Shown: piece after piece, positions 1 through 9,533 of the stretch | Position numbering within the stretch: the first letter of the stretch is position 1 | Layout: each line of letters opens with the position of its first letter | Source: Bacillus sp. Cs-700 | GTDB lineage: Bacteria; Bacillota; Bacilli; Bacillales; Guptibacillaceae | Length of the DNA stretch: 64,000 nucleotides | Direction of reading: 5' to 3' | Assembly: GCF_011082085.1 (NCBI RefSeq) | Contig: NZ_CP041063.1 | Location: forward strand, 2,170,001-2,234,000 | Notes under the pieces: generated by a model | What the model was told of the DNA's origin: nothing | Database searches by the model: none | The model's input: the letters and a program-made list of their open reading frames with translations, nothing else | Made by a program: the position numbers and the translations under genes

Positions 1-288
1 ACCTTTGACCTGTATCTTTTACTAGCATTTGGAGTCATTGGATTTATTATGAGACTTCTTAACTTTCCAGCAGCACCGCTCATCCTTGCCTTTATACTAG
101 GAGGAATGATGGAGCAATCATTTAGACAGGCCCTTACAATCTCAAATGGAAGTTATCTGACGTTTTTCGATAGTACGGTTACGATTGTACTCCTTATTCT
201 CTCACTCCTATCTCTTACGCTTCCTTTTATAAAACGCAAACTTAGTAAAAGGGCAGCGGAAGATGAAGAAGAACATTTAGCCTCTTAG
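1..288 (+). CDS. tctA: Tripartite tricarboxylate transporter permease TctA, C-terminal part
   Basis: The reading frame is open from base 1, so the gene begins before the window; 95 codons are visible. The end has the hydrophobic segments and the conserved motif FPAAPLILAFILGGMMEQ of the large membrane subunit of TctABC carriers, then a charged tail (KRKLSKRAAEDEEEH). TctA carries citrate or a related tri/dicarboxylate across the membrane together with TctB and a TctC binding protein, which should lie upstream. It converges on a CitA/CitB-type two-component system, the usual partner. The family call is firm; the substrate is not visible. Confidence 0.88.
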   Translation, partial: TFDLYLLLAFGVIGFIMRLLNFPAAPLILAFILGGMMEQSFRQALTISNGSYLTFFDSTVTIVLLILSLLSLTLPFIKRKLSKRAAEDEEEHLAS

Positions 289-294
289 AACACA

Positions 295-351
295 AAGCCG
301 CTTCTGAATTCACATCTTTTTAGGAGATATAAATTCAGAAGCGGTTTTTTT
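295..351. terminator. Bidirectional terminator between tctA and the response regulator
   Basis: Long inverted repeat: CCGCTTCTGAATT pairs with AATTCAGAAGCGG, followed by TTTTTTT on the + strand. It separates two convergent genes and can serve both. Confidence 0.85.
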
Positions 352-1044
352 CTATTCTTCGATGGAATGATAGCGTCGTTCAGGACGCCCTACTGTTCCA
401 TAGGACAGATCAGCATCCACTTTTCCAAGCGAAACCATGTACTCCAAATACCTTCTTGCTGTTGTTCTACTGCACCCCATTTCACTTCCCACTTCTTCAG
501 CTGTCATGCCTTGAGGTGTATGCTTCACGAGCACTTCAGTTAGCTTTGATAAGGTTAATGGATCAATGCCTTTTGGAACAACTTGAGTCGAAACCTCAGC
601 ACGTGTCCCCTGCCTTGTAAATAAGTGATCCACGTCTTCTTGACTCACAAATTTTTGATGATTTATTTGGCCTCTCGTCTTTTTAAACTTTTCAAGAGTT
701 TGTTTGAAACGATCAAAAATAACCGGTTTAATAATGTAATCAATAGCCCCACCACGAAGGGCTTCCTGAACCGCCTCAATTTCTTTTGCAGCAGTAATCA
801 TCATAACGTCCGTTTCCTTGTAATTTTCACGAATGTGCCAGAGCAAGCTAAGACCGCTTTCTTCAGGAAAAAAGATGTCGAGTAAGACAAGGTCTGGTTC
901 TATTATTTCAAGAAGTTCCTTCCCTTCTGAAATGCTTGAAGCGACACCGATAACAACATAACCAGGTACATTTTCAGTAAACTTTTGATTGATTCTAGCG
1001 ATGCGATGATCATCCTCTATAATCAATACTTCGATATCAGACAT
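352..1044 (-). CDS. CitB/DctR-family response regulator
   Basis: A 230-residue two-domain regulator. The receiver domain (about 1-120) has the acidic pocket E10-D11-D12, phospho-acceptor D56, T84 and K106. The C-terminal half (about 160-228) contains a helix-turn-helix (EEVGSEMGCSRTTARRYLEYM) typical of the CitB/CitT/DcuR/MalR group. The start codon lies inside the end of the kinase gene (8-nt overlap), so the two are translationally coupled. With a TctA gene converging on it, it probably activates uptake of a tri- or dicarboxylate. Equivalent to B. subtilis CitT in type, but orthology cannot be shown here. Confidence 0.88.
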   Translation of the reverse strand: MSDIEVLIIEDDHRIARINQKFTENVPGYVVIGVASSISEGKELLEIIEPDLVLLDIFFPEESGLSLLWHIRENYKETDVMMITAAKEIEAVQEALRGGAIDYIIKPVIFDRFKQTLEKFKKTRGQINHQKFVSQEDVDHLFTRQGTRAEVSTQVVPKGIDPLTLSKLTEVLVKHTPQGMTAEEVGSEMGCSRTTARRYLEYMVSLGKVDADLSYGTVGRPERRYHSIEE

Positions 1045-2644
1045 TTCTTTCTTCCCCCTTAGGAATCACAACAGTAAACGCGGCTCCTCCGTAACGACCT
1101 GTTGAGATGGTAAGATATCCACCTAAATAATTCAGAGCATTTTTCACGAGAGAAAGTCCAATGCCTCGATCTTCTCCCTTTTTACTACTAATCCCTCTTT
1201 CAAAGATCCGTTCCATCTCCTCTTCCTTAACACCGTTTCCTGAATCTTCTATCTCAAAAATCAAGTCTTTTCCTAGATCCGTCATAAACAAATGGACAAC
1301 CTTCTCTCCCCTCTGCTTATCAAGGGCAGCATCCATCGCATTATCAATTAAATTACCGACAATCGTAACGAGCTTTTCTTGCTCCAGCCACTCTGGAAAA
1401 TCACGCATACTACTTTCCTCATCAATTAAAAATTGAATATGTAACTCATGAGCCCGATTATATTTACCTAAAAGCAAGGCTGATAGCATCGGATTAGGCA
1501 CAGCTTTTACCAAAAGCTGAACAACCTCTTGATAGCCAATCGCTTCTTTATGTATTAAGTCAATTGCTTCATCATAGGCACCTAACTGAATTAACCCTAA
1601 AATGGTATACAGCTTATTGGCGTATTCATGCGTTTGAGAGCGAAGGACATTCGCATAACTTTGTACTTGTGAAAGTTCTCGTGATAATGCCTCAATTTCT
1701 GTTTTCCTTCTAAAGCTGGAAACGGCGCCTGTAATTTCACCGTTCTGAATGATTGGAATTCGGTTCACTATCACATGATTGTGACCTATGGTGATTTCTT
1801 GATCATGCTCTGCCTTTCCAGAACGTAATACTTCTGGCATTCTTGTGTTTGGAAGAACAGAGACGATGTCTACTCCTTCTAAACTTTCATCTTCACTTCG
1901 ATTTAACATACGATGAGCTTCTTGGTTAGCAAGGGTAATGCCGCCGTTCTTATCAACCGCAATAATGCCTTCTCTGATCGTTTGGAGAATTGTATTTCGC
2001 TCTAAAAACATAGCCCCAATTTCCGATGGTTCAAGACCAAAAATAGACCTTTTCACATTCTTTGCAATAAAAAAACCACCTGCTATACCGAGTAATAAAA
2101 TTGTACCTATTAAACTCATAACCTTTAACTCAAATTGATCAACTTTCTGTTCAATATCTTCCGTTAGAAACCCAACCGAAACGATACCGATAATATTTCC
2201 ATTCTCGAAGACAGGTGTTTTTCCTCTAAGGGAAGACCCGAGAGATCCTTCTGCTTTTGAAACATATGATTCCCCTTTCAGTAGAGCTTGTTGGCTATCC
2301 CCACCTACCATATGCTTTCCGATGCGATCAAGTAGCGGATGAGCTACACGGATCCCTTCCTTATCGCCAACCACAATAAATTCAGCTCCGGTCTTAGAAC
2401 GAAGATCCTCGACAATTGGCTGAATGGTTGCAGAAGGATTTTCCGACTTCATCGCATTGACTACTGCCGGCATCGCCGCTACAGATTGAGCGACATTTAG
2501 CGCCCGCTCCCCCATCTGTTCCTCAACACTTGTCGAATATAAATGCGTAAAAATCAAACCAAGAATAAGCAGTACTGTAAATAATAGTGACAATATCATT
2601 AACGATAGTTTCGTCTGAAGAGAAATTGATTTCATTCTGCTCAT
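1037..2644 (-). CDS. CitA/DcuS-family sensor histidine kinase
   Basis: 535 residues. Membrane segments at about 13-34 and 176-194 bracket an extracytoplasmic sensor region of the CitA/DcuS sCache type. A PAS domain follows (about 210-315). The dimerisation/phospho-acceptor segment of SPOB type contains H339 in RSQTHEYANKLYTILGL. The ATPase domain has the N box NLIDNAMDA (431-439), then SGNGV and RGIGLSLVKN. Such kinases sense external C4/C6 carboxylates directly. It forms an operon with the overlapping response regulator. ATG at 2644; an internal ATG at 2635 is possible. Confidence 0.88.
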   Translation of the reverse strand: MSRMKSISLQTKLSLMILSLLFTVLLILGLIFTHLYSTSVEEQMGERALNVAQSVAAMPAVVNAMKSENPSATIQPIVEDLRSKTGAEFIVVGDKEGIRVAHPLLDRIGKHMVGGDSQQALLKGESYVSKAEGSLGSSLRGKTPVFENGNIIGIVSVGFLTEDIEQKVDQFELKVMSLIGTILLLGIAGGFFIAKNVKRSIFGLEPSEIGAMFLERNTILQTIREGIIAVDKNGGITLANQEAHRMLNRSEDESLEGVDIVSVLPNTRMPEVLRSGKAEHDQEITIGHNHVIVNRIPIIQNGEITGAVSSFRRKTEIEALSRELSQVQSYANVLRSQTHEYANKLYTILGLIQLGAYDEAIDLIHKEAIGYQEVVQLLVKAVPNPMLSALLLGKYNRAHELHIQFLIDEESSMRDFPEWLEQEKLVTIVGNLIDNAMDAALDKQRGEKVVHLFMTDLGKDLIFEIEDSGNGVKEEEMERIFERGISSKKGEDRGIGLSLVKNALNYLGGYLTISTGRYGGAAFTVVIPKGEERNV

Positions 2645-2736
2645 GTATTCGCTTACACTTCCTGACTGAATTGTCTTACTATTATTCTAACGATGACCAT
2701 TGAAGAGCACAAGAGTAAGAGATTGTACTAGCTAAT

Positions 2737-2774
2737 ACAAAAGGAAGGGGAATCGCATCCCCTTCCTTCCTTTT
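2737..2774. terminator. Terminator downstream of the nucleoside hydrolase
   Basis: AAAGGAAGGGGA / TCCCCTTCCTTCCTTTT hairpin. A dispersed repeat copy lies between it and the stop codon of the minus-strand gene. Confidence 0.75.
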
Positions 2775-2775
2775 A

Positions 2776-2814
2776 ATCGACATTAGTTGAGCAATTTCGG
2801 GTGGTGCCTGTCAC
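2776..2814 (+). repeat. Composite REP copy 1 (22-nt register, loop CCTGT)
   Basis: Box ATCGACA at 2776, then 22 nt to the hairpin CGGGTGGTGCCTGTCAC (2798-2814). The hairpin touches the TGA stop of the nucleoside hydrolase. The loop is in the inverted sense compared with most copies. Confidence 0.85.
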
Positions 2815-3744
2815 TCACTCCTTCAACGCACTAAGCAACAACCCCCAAAACTTCTCTTGGTTAATCCCACGCGCAAACTTCACATTCGCCTCTCTCCCCG
2901 TTACATGAAGTCGATCCACGCAGGTGGTACCGTATGTAAATTCTCCCTTCGTCTCAATATCCACACGAACCGTCTCGAATTCAAAAATCGATTCATCGAT
3001 TAAATACGCAACCGTGCACGCATCATGAATCGGGGCTCCTTCAAAACCAAAAACGTCTTTATAGGTTTGAGTGAAGTAAGCAAGAAGCTCTCCAACAAAT
3101 TCAGAAATGTGACTGCCAATTGAAGCGATTTGATCAAGTATAGCTGGGGTTGTGATCGCTTGATGCGTAACATCAAGTCCGAACATCGTGACGGGGACCC
3201 CGCTGTTAAAAACAATATCCGCGGCCTCTGCATCAACATAAATATTAAACTCAGCCGTAGGCGTCCAGTTTCCAAACGTCCCCCCACCCATTAGAACGAT
3301 TTCTCTGACCTTTTCAGCAATCGCAGGTTCTTTTTGAAGAGCTAATGCGATATTTGTGAGCGGACCTGTCGGCACAAGGGTGATGTCACCATTTGAAGCC
3401 ATTACTCGCTCAATAATAAAGTCGGCCGCTTGCTGCTCAATCACCTTTTTTCTCGGAACTTTCGGTAACTGAGGTCCATCTAGTCCCGAGTCCCCGTGAA
3501 TATCTGGCGCAAATTCACGAACCTTTACAAGCGGCTGCTCGGCACCACGTGCAACAGGTACATCCAGTCCGAGTAAATCACATACTTTCAGCGCATTCAG
3601 CGTCGTTTTCTCAACTTCTACATTACCAGCTACTGTTGTAATGCCTTCAATCTGGATTCGGTCACTTGAAGCTGCGAGGATAATCGATATTGCGTCATCA
3701 TGACCAGGGTCACAGTCTAAAATCACCTTTCTTTTTTCGCTCAT
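2815..3744 (-). CDS. Inosine-uridine preferring nucleoside hydrolase
   Basis: 309 residues, full length for the family. The N-terminal calcium/ribose-binding motif is intact (D10-C-D12-PGHDD, with D16/D17), and later family motifs EIVLMGGG, TAEFNIYVDAEAA and IHDACTVAYLID are present. It hydrolyses the N-glycosidic bond of ribonucleosides to base and ribose in salvage; base preference (RihA/B/C type) cannot be told. It follows the serine hydrolase gene in the same direction but a strong hairpin lies between, so it is probably a separate unit. Confidence 0.9.
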   Translation of the reverse strand: MSEKRKVILDCDPGHDDAISIILAASSDRIQIEGITTVAGNVEVEKTTLNALKVCDLLGLDVPVARGAEQPLVKVREFAPDIHGDSGLDGPQLPKVPRKKVIEQQAADFIIERVMASNGDITLVPTGPLTNIALALQKEPAIAEKVREIVLMGGGTFGNWTPTAEFNIYVDAEAADIVFNSGVPVTMFGLDVTHQAITTPAILDQIASIGSHISEFVGELLAYFTQTYKDVFGFEGAPIHDACTVAYLIDESIFEFETVRVDIETKGEFTYGTTCVDRLHVTGREANVKFARGINQEKFWGLLLSALKE

Positions 3745-3774
3745 GAAGCATCTCTCCTTTTAGGTAAAATGGAA

Positions 3775-3815
3775 GAACCCTGATTAGCCCCAATTTAGGA
3801 GGGGAGTCAGGGTTC
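3775..3815 (-). terminator. Terminator after the serine hydrolase gene
   Basis: Stem GAACCCTGA/TCAGGGTTC with an inner CCCC/GGGG pair. The T-tract on the minus strand is weak. It closes the yhf-serine hydrolase operon. Confidence 0.65.
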
Positions 3816-3820
3816 GTTTG

Positions 3821-5098
3821 TTATTGGATTGAATCATATACGATATTCGCGATTTGTTTTGAAAGTCCTCCAGTACTTGGATAAGAACCAGTCTCCAGAG
3901 GGCCATTGTTTTGCTTATTTGTTAAAACAATAATTTGAAGATCATAAACAGGATCAAAAATCACTTGTGTCCCTGTAAAACCTGTATGCCCGAATGCTTT
4001 TTCGGAATGCTTTTCCCCCATATACCAGCTTTTATTAAGTTCCCATCCATAACCTTGTCCAAAACGCTGGGGAGTTATAAAGTCTTTGATAACCTCCTGC
4101 TCATAGAGCTTCACTTTTCCGTAACTCCCACCATTCAACATTACCTGTCCAAGTACGGCAAGATCTCGTGCCGTGGAGAATAAGCCAGCGTGTCCAGCAA
4201 TACCTTCGTTTGCATAAAAACTATTACCGTCATTAACTTCTCCAATAAGTGTATAATTTCTCCACCTTTCGAAATCCTCAGCCCGCTCTGGAACGTTGTA
4301 GCCAAAATTTGGATCATCGACCATCTTATATTCAAAAGGATTCCCCCATGAGGTGGCTGCAATTTTATGATCAAGGTGATCAGATGGCGTGAACATGGTG
4401 TCCTTCATTTTCAATGGCTCATAAACATTTTCTTGCAGATAATCATTAAGTCTCTCTCCGCTTATCTCCTCAATGATAAAGCCGAGCATCATAAAGCTAA
4501 AATCACTATAGCGGCGATCCGTTCCTGTTTCATATTCTAGTGGAAGATCATTAATATAGGTCAGCACATCTTTCGAGTTCGTAGCATGAAAATAAGTAGG
4601 TTGCCATGGAGTTAAACCAGAGGTGTGTGTTAATAAGTCGGCAATTGTGACCTCACCTTTGCCATTAGAAGCGAAGTCAGGGATATATTTTGCTACACGA
4701 TCATTTACAGATAATTCCCCCTCACTAACAAGCTTCATAATTCCTTGAGTGGTCCCCATCACCTTAGTTAAAGAGGCAAGATCAAAGATTGTTTTCTCTT
4801 TCATTTTCCTAGGTTTTTCTAGAAGGGTTCCCATATCATATTTCTGTGCATCTCCATACGCCGATTCCTTAACGATTCGCCCATCCTTCGCCACCAGCAC
4901 TACTGCTCCAGGAGTAATATTATTAGTTATTGCGTCTTTCACTACGCTATCAATTTCTTCGAGTCTTGTAGCATCCATTTCAGCACTTTTCGGACTACCG
5001 TGACTTAGTTTTTGTCCTTTAGCAGCAGTTGACGTGGAGAAAAGAGAGGTAGTCACCAGAAGAAACATTACCATCAATACACAAATTCGTTTTGTCAC
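3821..5098 (-). CDS. Secreted beta-lactamase-family serine hydrolase
   Basis: 425 residues with an N-terminal signal peptide (hydrophobic 6-21, processing near residue 26). Class C beta-lactamase/PBP4* fold motifs are complete: S109-LT-K112 nucleophile, Y197-S-D and a C-terminal GHTGFTGT in place of KTG. Members are D-amino-acid peptidases, esterases or amidases of the cell surface (AmpH, EstB, YbbE types). GTG start with AAGGAGG just upstream. The gap to yhfW is 12 nt, so it looks like the last gene of the yhf operon, a link not known from E. coli. Its substrate is unknown. Confidence 0.85.
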   Translation of the reverse strand: MTKRICVLMVMFLLVTTSLFSTSTAAKGQKLSHGSPKSAEMDATRLEEIDSVVKDAITNNITPGAVVLVAKDGRIVKESAYGDAQKYDMGTLLEKPRKMKEKTIFDLASLTKVMGTTQGIMKLVSEGELSVNDRVAKYIPDFASNGKGEVTIADLLTHTSGLTPWQPTYFHATNSKDVLTYINDLPLEYETGTDRRYSDFSFMMLGFIIEEISGERLNDYLQENVYEPLKMKDTMFTPSDHLDHKIAATSWGNPFEYKMVDDPNFGYNVPERAEDFERWRNYTLIGEVNDGNSFYANEGIAGHAGLFSTARDLAVLGQVMLNGGSYGKVKLYEQEVIKDFITPQRFGQGYGWELNKSWYMGEKHSEKAFGHTGFTGTQVIFDPVYDLQIIVLTNKQNNGPLETGSYPSTGGLSKQIANIVYDSIQ

Positions 5099-5110
5099 CT
5101 TTTTTCCTCC

Positions 5111-6298
5111 TTAACTTTCAAGAATTTGATTAAGAAAACTTGTACCTGCTTCAGGGGGTTCAATATGAAAATAATCACTCAGGGTTGCACCTATATCAGA
5201 CATTGTAGCTCTTGTACCGATTGATACCGCTTTCACTTTTGGGCCTGAAACCATAAGAGGCGTAAATTCTCTCGTATGTTTTGAATGTCCGATTGTTGGG
5301 TCATTCCCATGATCGGCTGTTACGATTAAAACATCATCCTCTTTAAGTAGTGGAATAAAATCCTTCAGCCAGTTATCTACTATTTCAAGAAGCGAGGCAT
5401 ACCAATTCGTATCTTCTGCATGACCAGCGAGATCTGTTTCTTGTACATTTACTAGAAAAGCCCCATGCTCTTCGTTTATAAATGATTCTTTCAATTGTTG
5501 AAGCACTTCTGCTGTATTGACGATCGAATAAGCGAGGTCTTTACCTTCTAGCACGTCCGCCGTTTTGCCGATTCGATAAACTGGGATTTTAGCTTCTGCT
5601 AAAGTTTGGAACTGTCTTTGGACATTAATGCCATATCCAAGGTGACGAACGTGATAGCCTTCACCATATACTCGAGCTTTAGGGCTATCAATCCCCCATT
5701 GACCCTCTTCTCCTTTCTTTATAACTGATAGAAGGTGCTCGACCGACGTGTGAGGACCTCCTAATGTAATGACGCGACTCGTATCAACGACTTTTCGAAC
5801 AACCCTTCCTACTTTAAGCGCGTAGTCGAACGAAACCTTTTTCAAGTCTGCCGTTACATTAATAATGTTTCCAGGAGTGGATTCAATGTTATCCGCAATA
5901 ATGATCGCATCGTCAATTAACAATACTGGCAACTCCTCATTAGGATAAGCTACATTGAAATTTTCACTCAGAAGGCGAGTTGCTATCTCCTCATGAACAT
6001 CTTTCATCAAACGTTTAGCGGGACGTTTTGGAAGACTTCCTACGATCTCCTGATGTCCCATGTAAGTATCAGCACCGTGATGAGCAAGTCTTGATTTTCC
6101 ATAAGCTCCTTTTGGTATCCCTGTTCCATCGACTAGCTGATTAAGACCCAATGAGTACATGGTTGGAATGGAAAGCGCAACTTTATTTCGAATATGCTCG
6201 TACGTATTTGCTACACAGTCCCCTGGTTCATAGTCATCACAATCATCCATTGCGCCAATTCCAAAACTATCAAGAATCAGCACTACCATACGTCCCAT
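5111..6298 (-). CDS. yhfW: YhfW, phosphopentomutase-like metalloenzyme
   Basis: 395 residues from ATG 6298; the ribosome binding site AAAGGAGAGG lies in the end of yhfX, so longer starts are unlikely. It belongs to the alkaline-phosphatase/phosphopentomutase superfamily: N-terminal ILDSFGIGAMDD, GADTYMGHQEIVGS, then TADHGNDPTIGHSKHTRE with the DxHG...H metal ligands. Related enzymes move or remove a phosphate on a sugar. It is part of the yhf cluster (yhfZYUT-php-yhfSXW), whose pathway is unknown, so a mutase or hydrolase role on the cluster's substrate is inference. Confidence 0.85.
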   Translation of the reverse strand: MGRMVVLILDSFGIGAMDDCDDYEPGDCVANTYEHIRNKVALSIPTMYSLGLNQLVDGTGIPKGAYGKSRLAHHGADTYMGHQEIVGSLPKRPAKRLMKDVHEEIATRLLSENFNVAYPNEELPVLLIDDAIIIADNIESTPGNIINVTADLKKVSFDYALKVGRVVRKVVDTSRVITLGGPHTSVEHLLSVIKKGEEGQWGIDSPKARVYGEGYHVRHLGYGINVQRQFQTLAEAKIPVYRIGKTADVLEGKDLAYSIVNTAEVLQQLKESFINEEHGAFLVNVQETDLAGHAEDTNWYASLLEIVDNWLKDFIPLLKEDDVLIVTADHGNDPTIGHSKHTREFTPLMVSGPKVKAVSIGTRATMSDIGATLSDYFHIEPPEAGTSFLNQILES

Positions 6299-6299
6299 T

Positions 6300-7454
6300 C
6301 TATCCTCTCCTTTCGAAATGTACGATTTCTGGAACACCATCATGTAACCCACGCACAAGGGCGACGTTTGCCCTAGTTACAAACACTTGTGTTCGAAAAG
6401 CATAGATTGCTGTATCACCGATTGATACGGGCGGTCCTTGTTCGAGTCTTCCATAGTAATCAATGTACTCAGAATTAAGAGACTTTCCTTTCAAAAAAGT
6501 ATCAAAAATATGTTCTGGAGAGCTTCCGACATAGGCACCGGTCATCTTTCCTCGTTCGTAAAACCCTCCTCCAATCACGTAGACGTTTTCCTTGTCTACA
6601 TGAGAGATTTCAGAGACATAAATAATAGCAGGATCCTCAGGAAGCGAGCGCACCGCATGAAGGGGTGTAGTACCTGTCAGAGCATGGCCCGGTTCCCCAT
6701 GCGTAATCCCTGCTTTTTTGAGCCTTGGGATGGTTTCAGTACTCGTTGCACTCGGGCCATTAACCTGTCGAATCTGAAATCCGGAGGCTTCAAGTATTTC
6801 TTTTGCTGAAAGAATGGTTTTCAGATTTTCTGTAAATCGTAACTCTTCCCGCTCCTTATCCATAAGCAATAATGGAAAAGAAGTAACGCCCATCACTTCA
6901 ATTCCTTCGAGTTCCTTAAGCTCCGGAATAACTGATTGAAGTTCTGCTAACTGAAAGCCTCCCCACTGCCCAGGATAAATAGTATCGGATGGATGGATAA
7001 CTCTCAGAATAACATCCTGTTTTTTTCCTAGTTTCATAGCTGCCTCTGACACCTGTCTTGCTCGCTCAATCGAAAAGACTGTAACAACCTCTGGTTCGAA
7101 GCCGATAACTTCACCCCACTGATGTTTGCCAGGTTGAACGAGATGCCCCACATTACCAATTTTGACACCTGCCTGATCTAATCGGAAAGCTTCTTCAAAT
7201 TCAACAGCAACAGCTTTTTCAATACCATGTTCCGCAATCCAATTTCCAAGTTCCCCAATACGGCCAAGCTGCTTACTCATAAAATATAAAACAAAATCGT
7301 TCTCCTTAGCAGCCTTTGCCATGCTCCTAACATTTTTGGCTATTGTGTCAAGATCGAGAACATACGTATTAGGGGGAATAAGCCCAGATTGGTGGAGGTG
7401 TACTCCTGCTTTTATAAGCTCTGGATTCCTCTTCTTTGTAAGTGAAAGAAACAA
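6300..7454 (-). CDS. yhfX: YhfX, PLP-dependent alanine racemase-like enzyme
   Basis: 384 residues, matching the usual length of about 387. The fold-type III (alanine racemase N-domain) barrel carries the probable PLP lysine in YFMSKQLGR, a motif GPSATSTETIPRLKKAG that would hold the cofactor phosphate, and THGEPGHALTGTTPLH. The start is TTG at 7454 with AGGAGG 8 nt upstream. yhfW starts 2 nt beyond its last base. It probably racemises or otherwise processes an amino-acid-like intermediate; no substrate is known. Confidence 0.85.
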   Translation of the reverse strand: MFLSLTKKRNPELIKAGVHLHQSGLIPPNTYVLDLDTIAKNVRSMAKAAKENDFVLYFMSKQLGRIGELGNWIAEHGIEKAVAVEFEEAFRLDQAGVKIGNVGHLVQPGKHQWGEVIGFEPEVVTVFSIERARQVSEAAMKLGKKQDVILRVIHPSDTIYPGQWGGFQLAELQSVIPELKELEGIEVMGVTSFPLLLMDKEREELRFTENLKTILSAKEILEASGFQIRQVNGPSATSTETIPRLKKAGITHGEPGHALTGTTPLHAVRSLPEDPAIIYVSEISHVDKENVYVIGGGFYERGKMTGAYVGSSPEHIFDTFLKGKSLNSEYIDYYGRLEQGPPVSIGDTAIYAFRTQVFVTRANVALVRGLHDGVPEIVHFERRG

Positions 7455-7492
7455 TGTAATAGCCTCCTAAACGACAGCGTATAAATCTTTTC

Positions 7493-8599
7493 TTAGATGT
7501 ATCGTTGCTCTTCTCGCAAAGCATTTTGAAGAATACGAATAACGGTCTCAGCTCCAGCTTTCATAGGATTAATACGTAACCCGTATTCAAATAATTCTGG
7601 TGTACTCTCAAGAAAACTACCAGATACTCGATAAATCATTGGAACGACTTCAAACCGTGATTCGGCACCAACTGGATAGGTTGCTGCTCCAAAAGTCTTA
7701 CTGCGTTCAATCACCTCTTGAGCAACCGGCTCTTTCAATTCAACGATGACATTTTTTGATTGAGAGTTTGTCATATAAGCCTCTTTCACTCCATCCACTT
7801 CACCTTTGTTTAACAACTCACACAAAATCTCAACTTGCTGACTCTGAATCGCTAGCGAGACCGGGGCAAAAGGTAATGCCCTAAGCAACTCCATCGCTTC
7901 TGGTCCTTGAACTTGACTACCTCCAGAATAATTTCGCTGTTGAATGGTTTCGATGGCACTCTCTCCTACTACCACCCCAATCCCTTCAGGACCTAGTAGC
8001 TTAAATCCGGAAAAAGTAGAATAATCCGCACCGGCTTGAACCCCAATGCTAGGCATTTTCAGGGCACAATAATTATCATCAACAACCACGATCATGTCAG
8101 GTTTGATTGATTTCACTATCTGAATGACTTCTTTAAGCTGATACGTATCGATTGGTTGCTGTCTTGCGTGTTGGATATAGAAAACCTTTGCTTCTGAACG
8201 TGTAACATTCTGTTTAAGTGCATCGTAATCATTAAAATCAACTTCTTCAGTTCGTAATCCAAGCATACGAATCGTTTCTTTCGTTGTCATATAAATAGGT
8301 GCAGAGTGAATGATCATGGATTCTCCTGGTTCAAGGAGGGCACTTAAGAGCGAACGAATGGCGCCGGTACCCGAGCCTCGCACAAGTACCGCTTGATTAG
8401 CTCCAAAAATATTCGCCAACACTTTTTCAACTTTCGCAGTTGTTCTAGGACGATTATAGATCGGATGTACACCGCGATCACCATCCTGGAACATTTCATT
8501 ATCTTTAAATTCTTTCGTAATAAAATCAACAATTTCAAACTGCTTTTTTGTCGCTTCTTCAACCGATATCTGAGGTATGACTGATTCCTGATATTTCAA
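7493..8599 (-). CDS. yhfS: YhfS, PLP-dependent aminotransferase-like enzyme
   Basis: 368 residues of fold-type I PLP enzyme related to cystathionine lyases and aminotransferases. The cofactor lysine is K200 in FSGFKLLGPEG; the pyridine-binding aspartate lies in VVVDDNYCAL (D174/D175); RGSGTGAIR is the phosphate-binding turn. TTG start 2 nt beyond the php stop, with a GGGGAG binding site. Together with YhfX it makes a pair of PLP enzymes in one operon, so the pathway is likely to involve an amino-acid derivative. Confidence 0.85.
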   Translation of the reverse strand: MKYQESVIPQISVEEATKKQFEIVDFITKEFKDNEMFQDGDRGVHPIYNRPRTTAKVEKVLANIFGANQAVLVRGSGTGAIRSLLSALLEPGESMIIHSAPIYMTTKETIRMLGLRTEEVDFNDYDALKQNVTRSEAKVFYIQHARQQPIDTYQLKEVIQIVKSIKPDMIVVVDDNYCALKMPSIGVQAGADYSTFSGFKLLGPEGIGVVVGESAIETIQQRNYSGGSQVQGPEAMELLRALPFAPVSLAIQSQQVEILCELLNKGEVDGVKEAYMTNSQSKNVIVELKEPVAQEVIERSKTFGAATYPVGAESRFEVVPMIYRVSGSFLESTPELFEYGLRINPMKAGAETVIRILQNALREEQRYI

Positions 8600-8601
8600 T
8601 G

Positions 8602-9519
8602 TTATGCGCTCCCCTTTCGACTGAAAGCATGAGCTGGATTATCAATTAGCATCATTCGGATATCCTCATCAGACAAACCAGTTTCTTTTAAGCGAGGAAC
8701 AAATTCATTGAGAACATAGTCATATCCAATACCACCGTGCTTATGCCAATGTGACTTTCTTGTTAAATCAGTAGATAATAAAATCTGCTCACCATATCCT
8801 CTTTCAATTAGAAGACATATCGTTTTAATTCGGTCTTCATCAGGTCGATAATTAATTTTGCCAATCGTATCAAATCCTACAAACGCCCCTGCTTCCACAA
8901 CAGCAAGTACTCGTGCATCATCTTGATTAAGGTCTTGATGCCCCACAATCAATTGGTTCATTGGCAATCCAAGAGCAGAATAAAGTTCAACTTGCTCGAC
9001 TCCCATCGTTCCGAGTGTTGTATGTGTGGTGAGCGGAAGACCCGTTTCCATTGCTGCGATTCCTGCCCCAGTTAAGAGCTCTTCTTCAATAGACTTGATT
9101 TCATCATGACTGCTCCCAATTTCTCCAATAACCCCGGGATAAACGTCTGTTCCATCAACCCCATTTTTTATTTCATCAATCATATGTTGTGCAAACTGAT
9201 CACGCCCCCATTTTGTTGCTTGATCTGGGAGGAATGGGTCTTTATAAAATCCTGTACTTGCGATAAGATGCACACCGGTTGTTTCGCTTAACTTCCTCAG
9301 AAGAGTGGCATTGCGCCCCATTCCGTCATTCGTAACTTCTACCATCGCCTGTCCACCTGAAGCTTTAAAGTAGCGAAGTTCTTCTTCCATTCCACCAATA
9401 TCATCAAGAATCGTGTCGGTATCTTTTTTAATTCGTGATAGGTCAATACAAAGGTGTTCATGAGCTGAACAAACCCCGAGTTCAGTAGCATCAATTTGTC
9501 CTCTAACCGTTTGAATCAT
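8602..9519 (-). CDS. php: Php (YhfV), phosphotriesterase-homology metal hydrolase
   Basis: 305 residues, amidohydrolase superfamily. All binuclear metal ligands are visible: H20-x-H22 (AHEHLCIDL), the bridging E133 (VIGEIG) in place of the carbamylated lysine of phosphotriesterase, H166 (TTHTTLG), H194 (VGHQDLN) and D251 (STDLTRKSHW). This is the Php subgroup, whose E. coli member is structurally known but without a substrate; relatives are lactonases. ATG 9519 with GGAGGATC upstream. Between yhfT and yhfS in the yhf operon. Confidence 0.9.
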   Translation of the reverse strand: MIQTVRGQIDATELGVCSAHEHLCIDLSRIKKDTDTILDDIGGMEEELRYFKASGGQAMVEVTNDGMGRNATLLRKLSETTGVHLIASTGFYKDPFLPDQATKWGRDQFAQHMIDEIKNGVDGTDVYPGVIGEIGSSHDEIKSIEEELLTGAGIAAMETGLPLTTHTTLGTMGVEQVELYSALGLPMNQLIVGHQDLNQDDARVLAVVEAGAFVGFDTIGKINYRPDEDRIKTICLLIERGYGEQILLSTDLTRKSHWHKHGGIGYDYVLNEFVPRLKETGLSDEDIRMMLIDNPAHAFSRKGSA

Positions 9520-9533
9520 CTTAGATCCTCCTT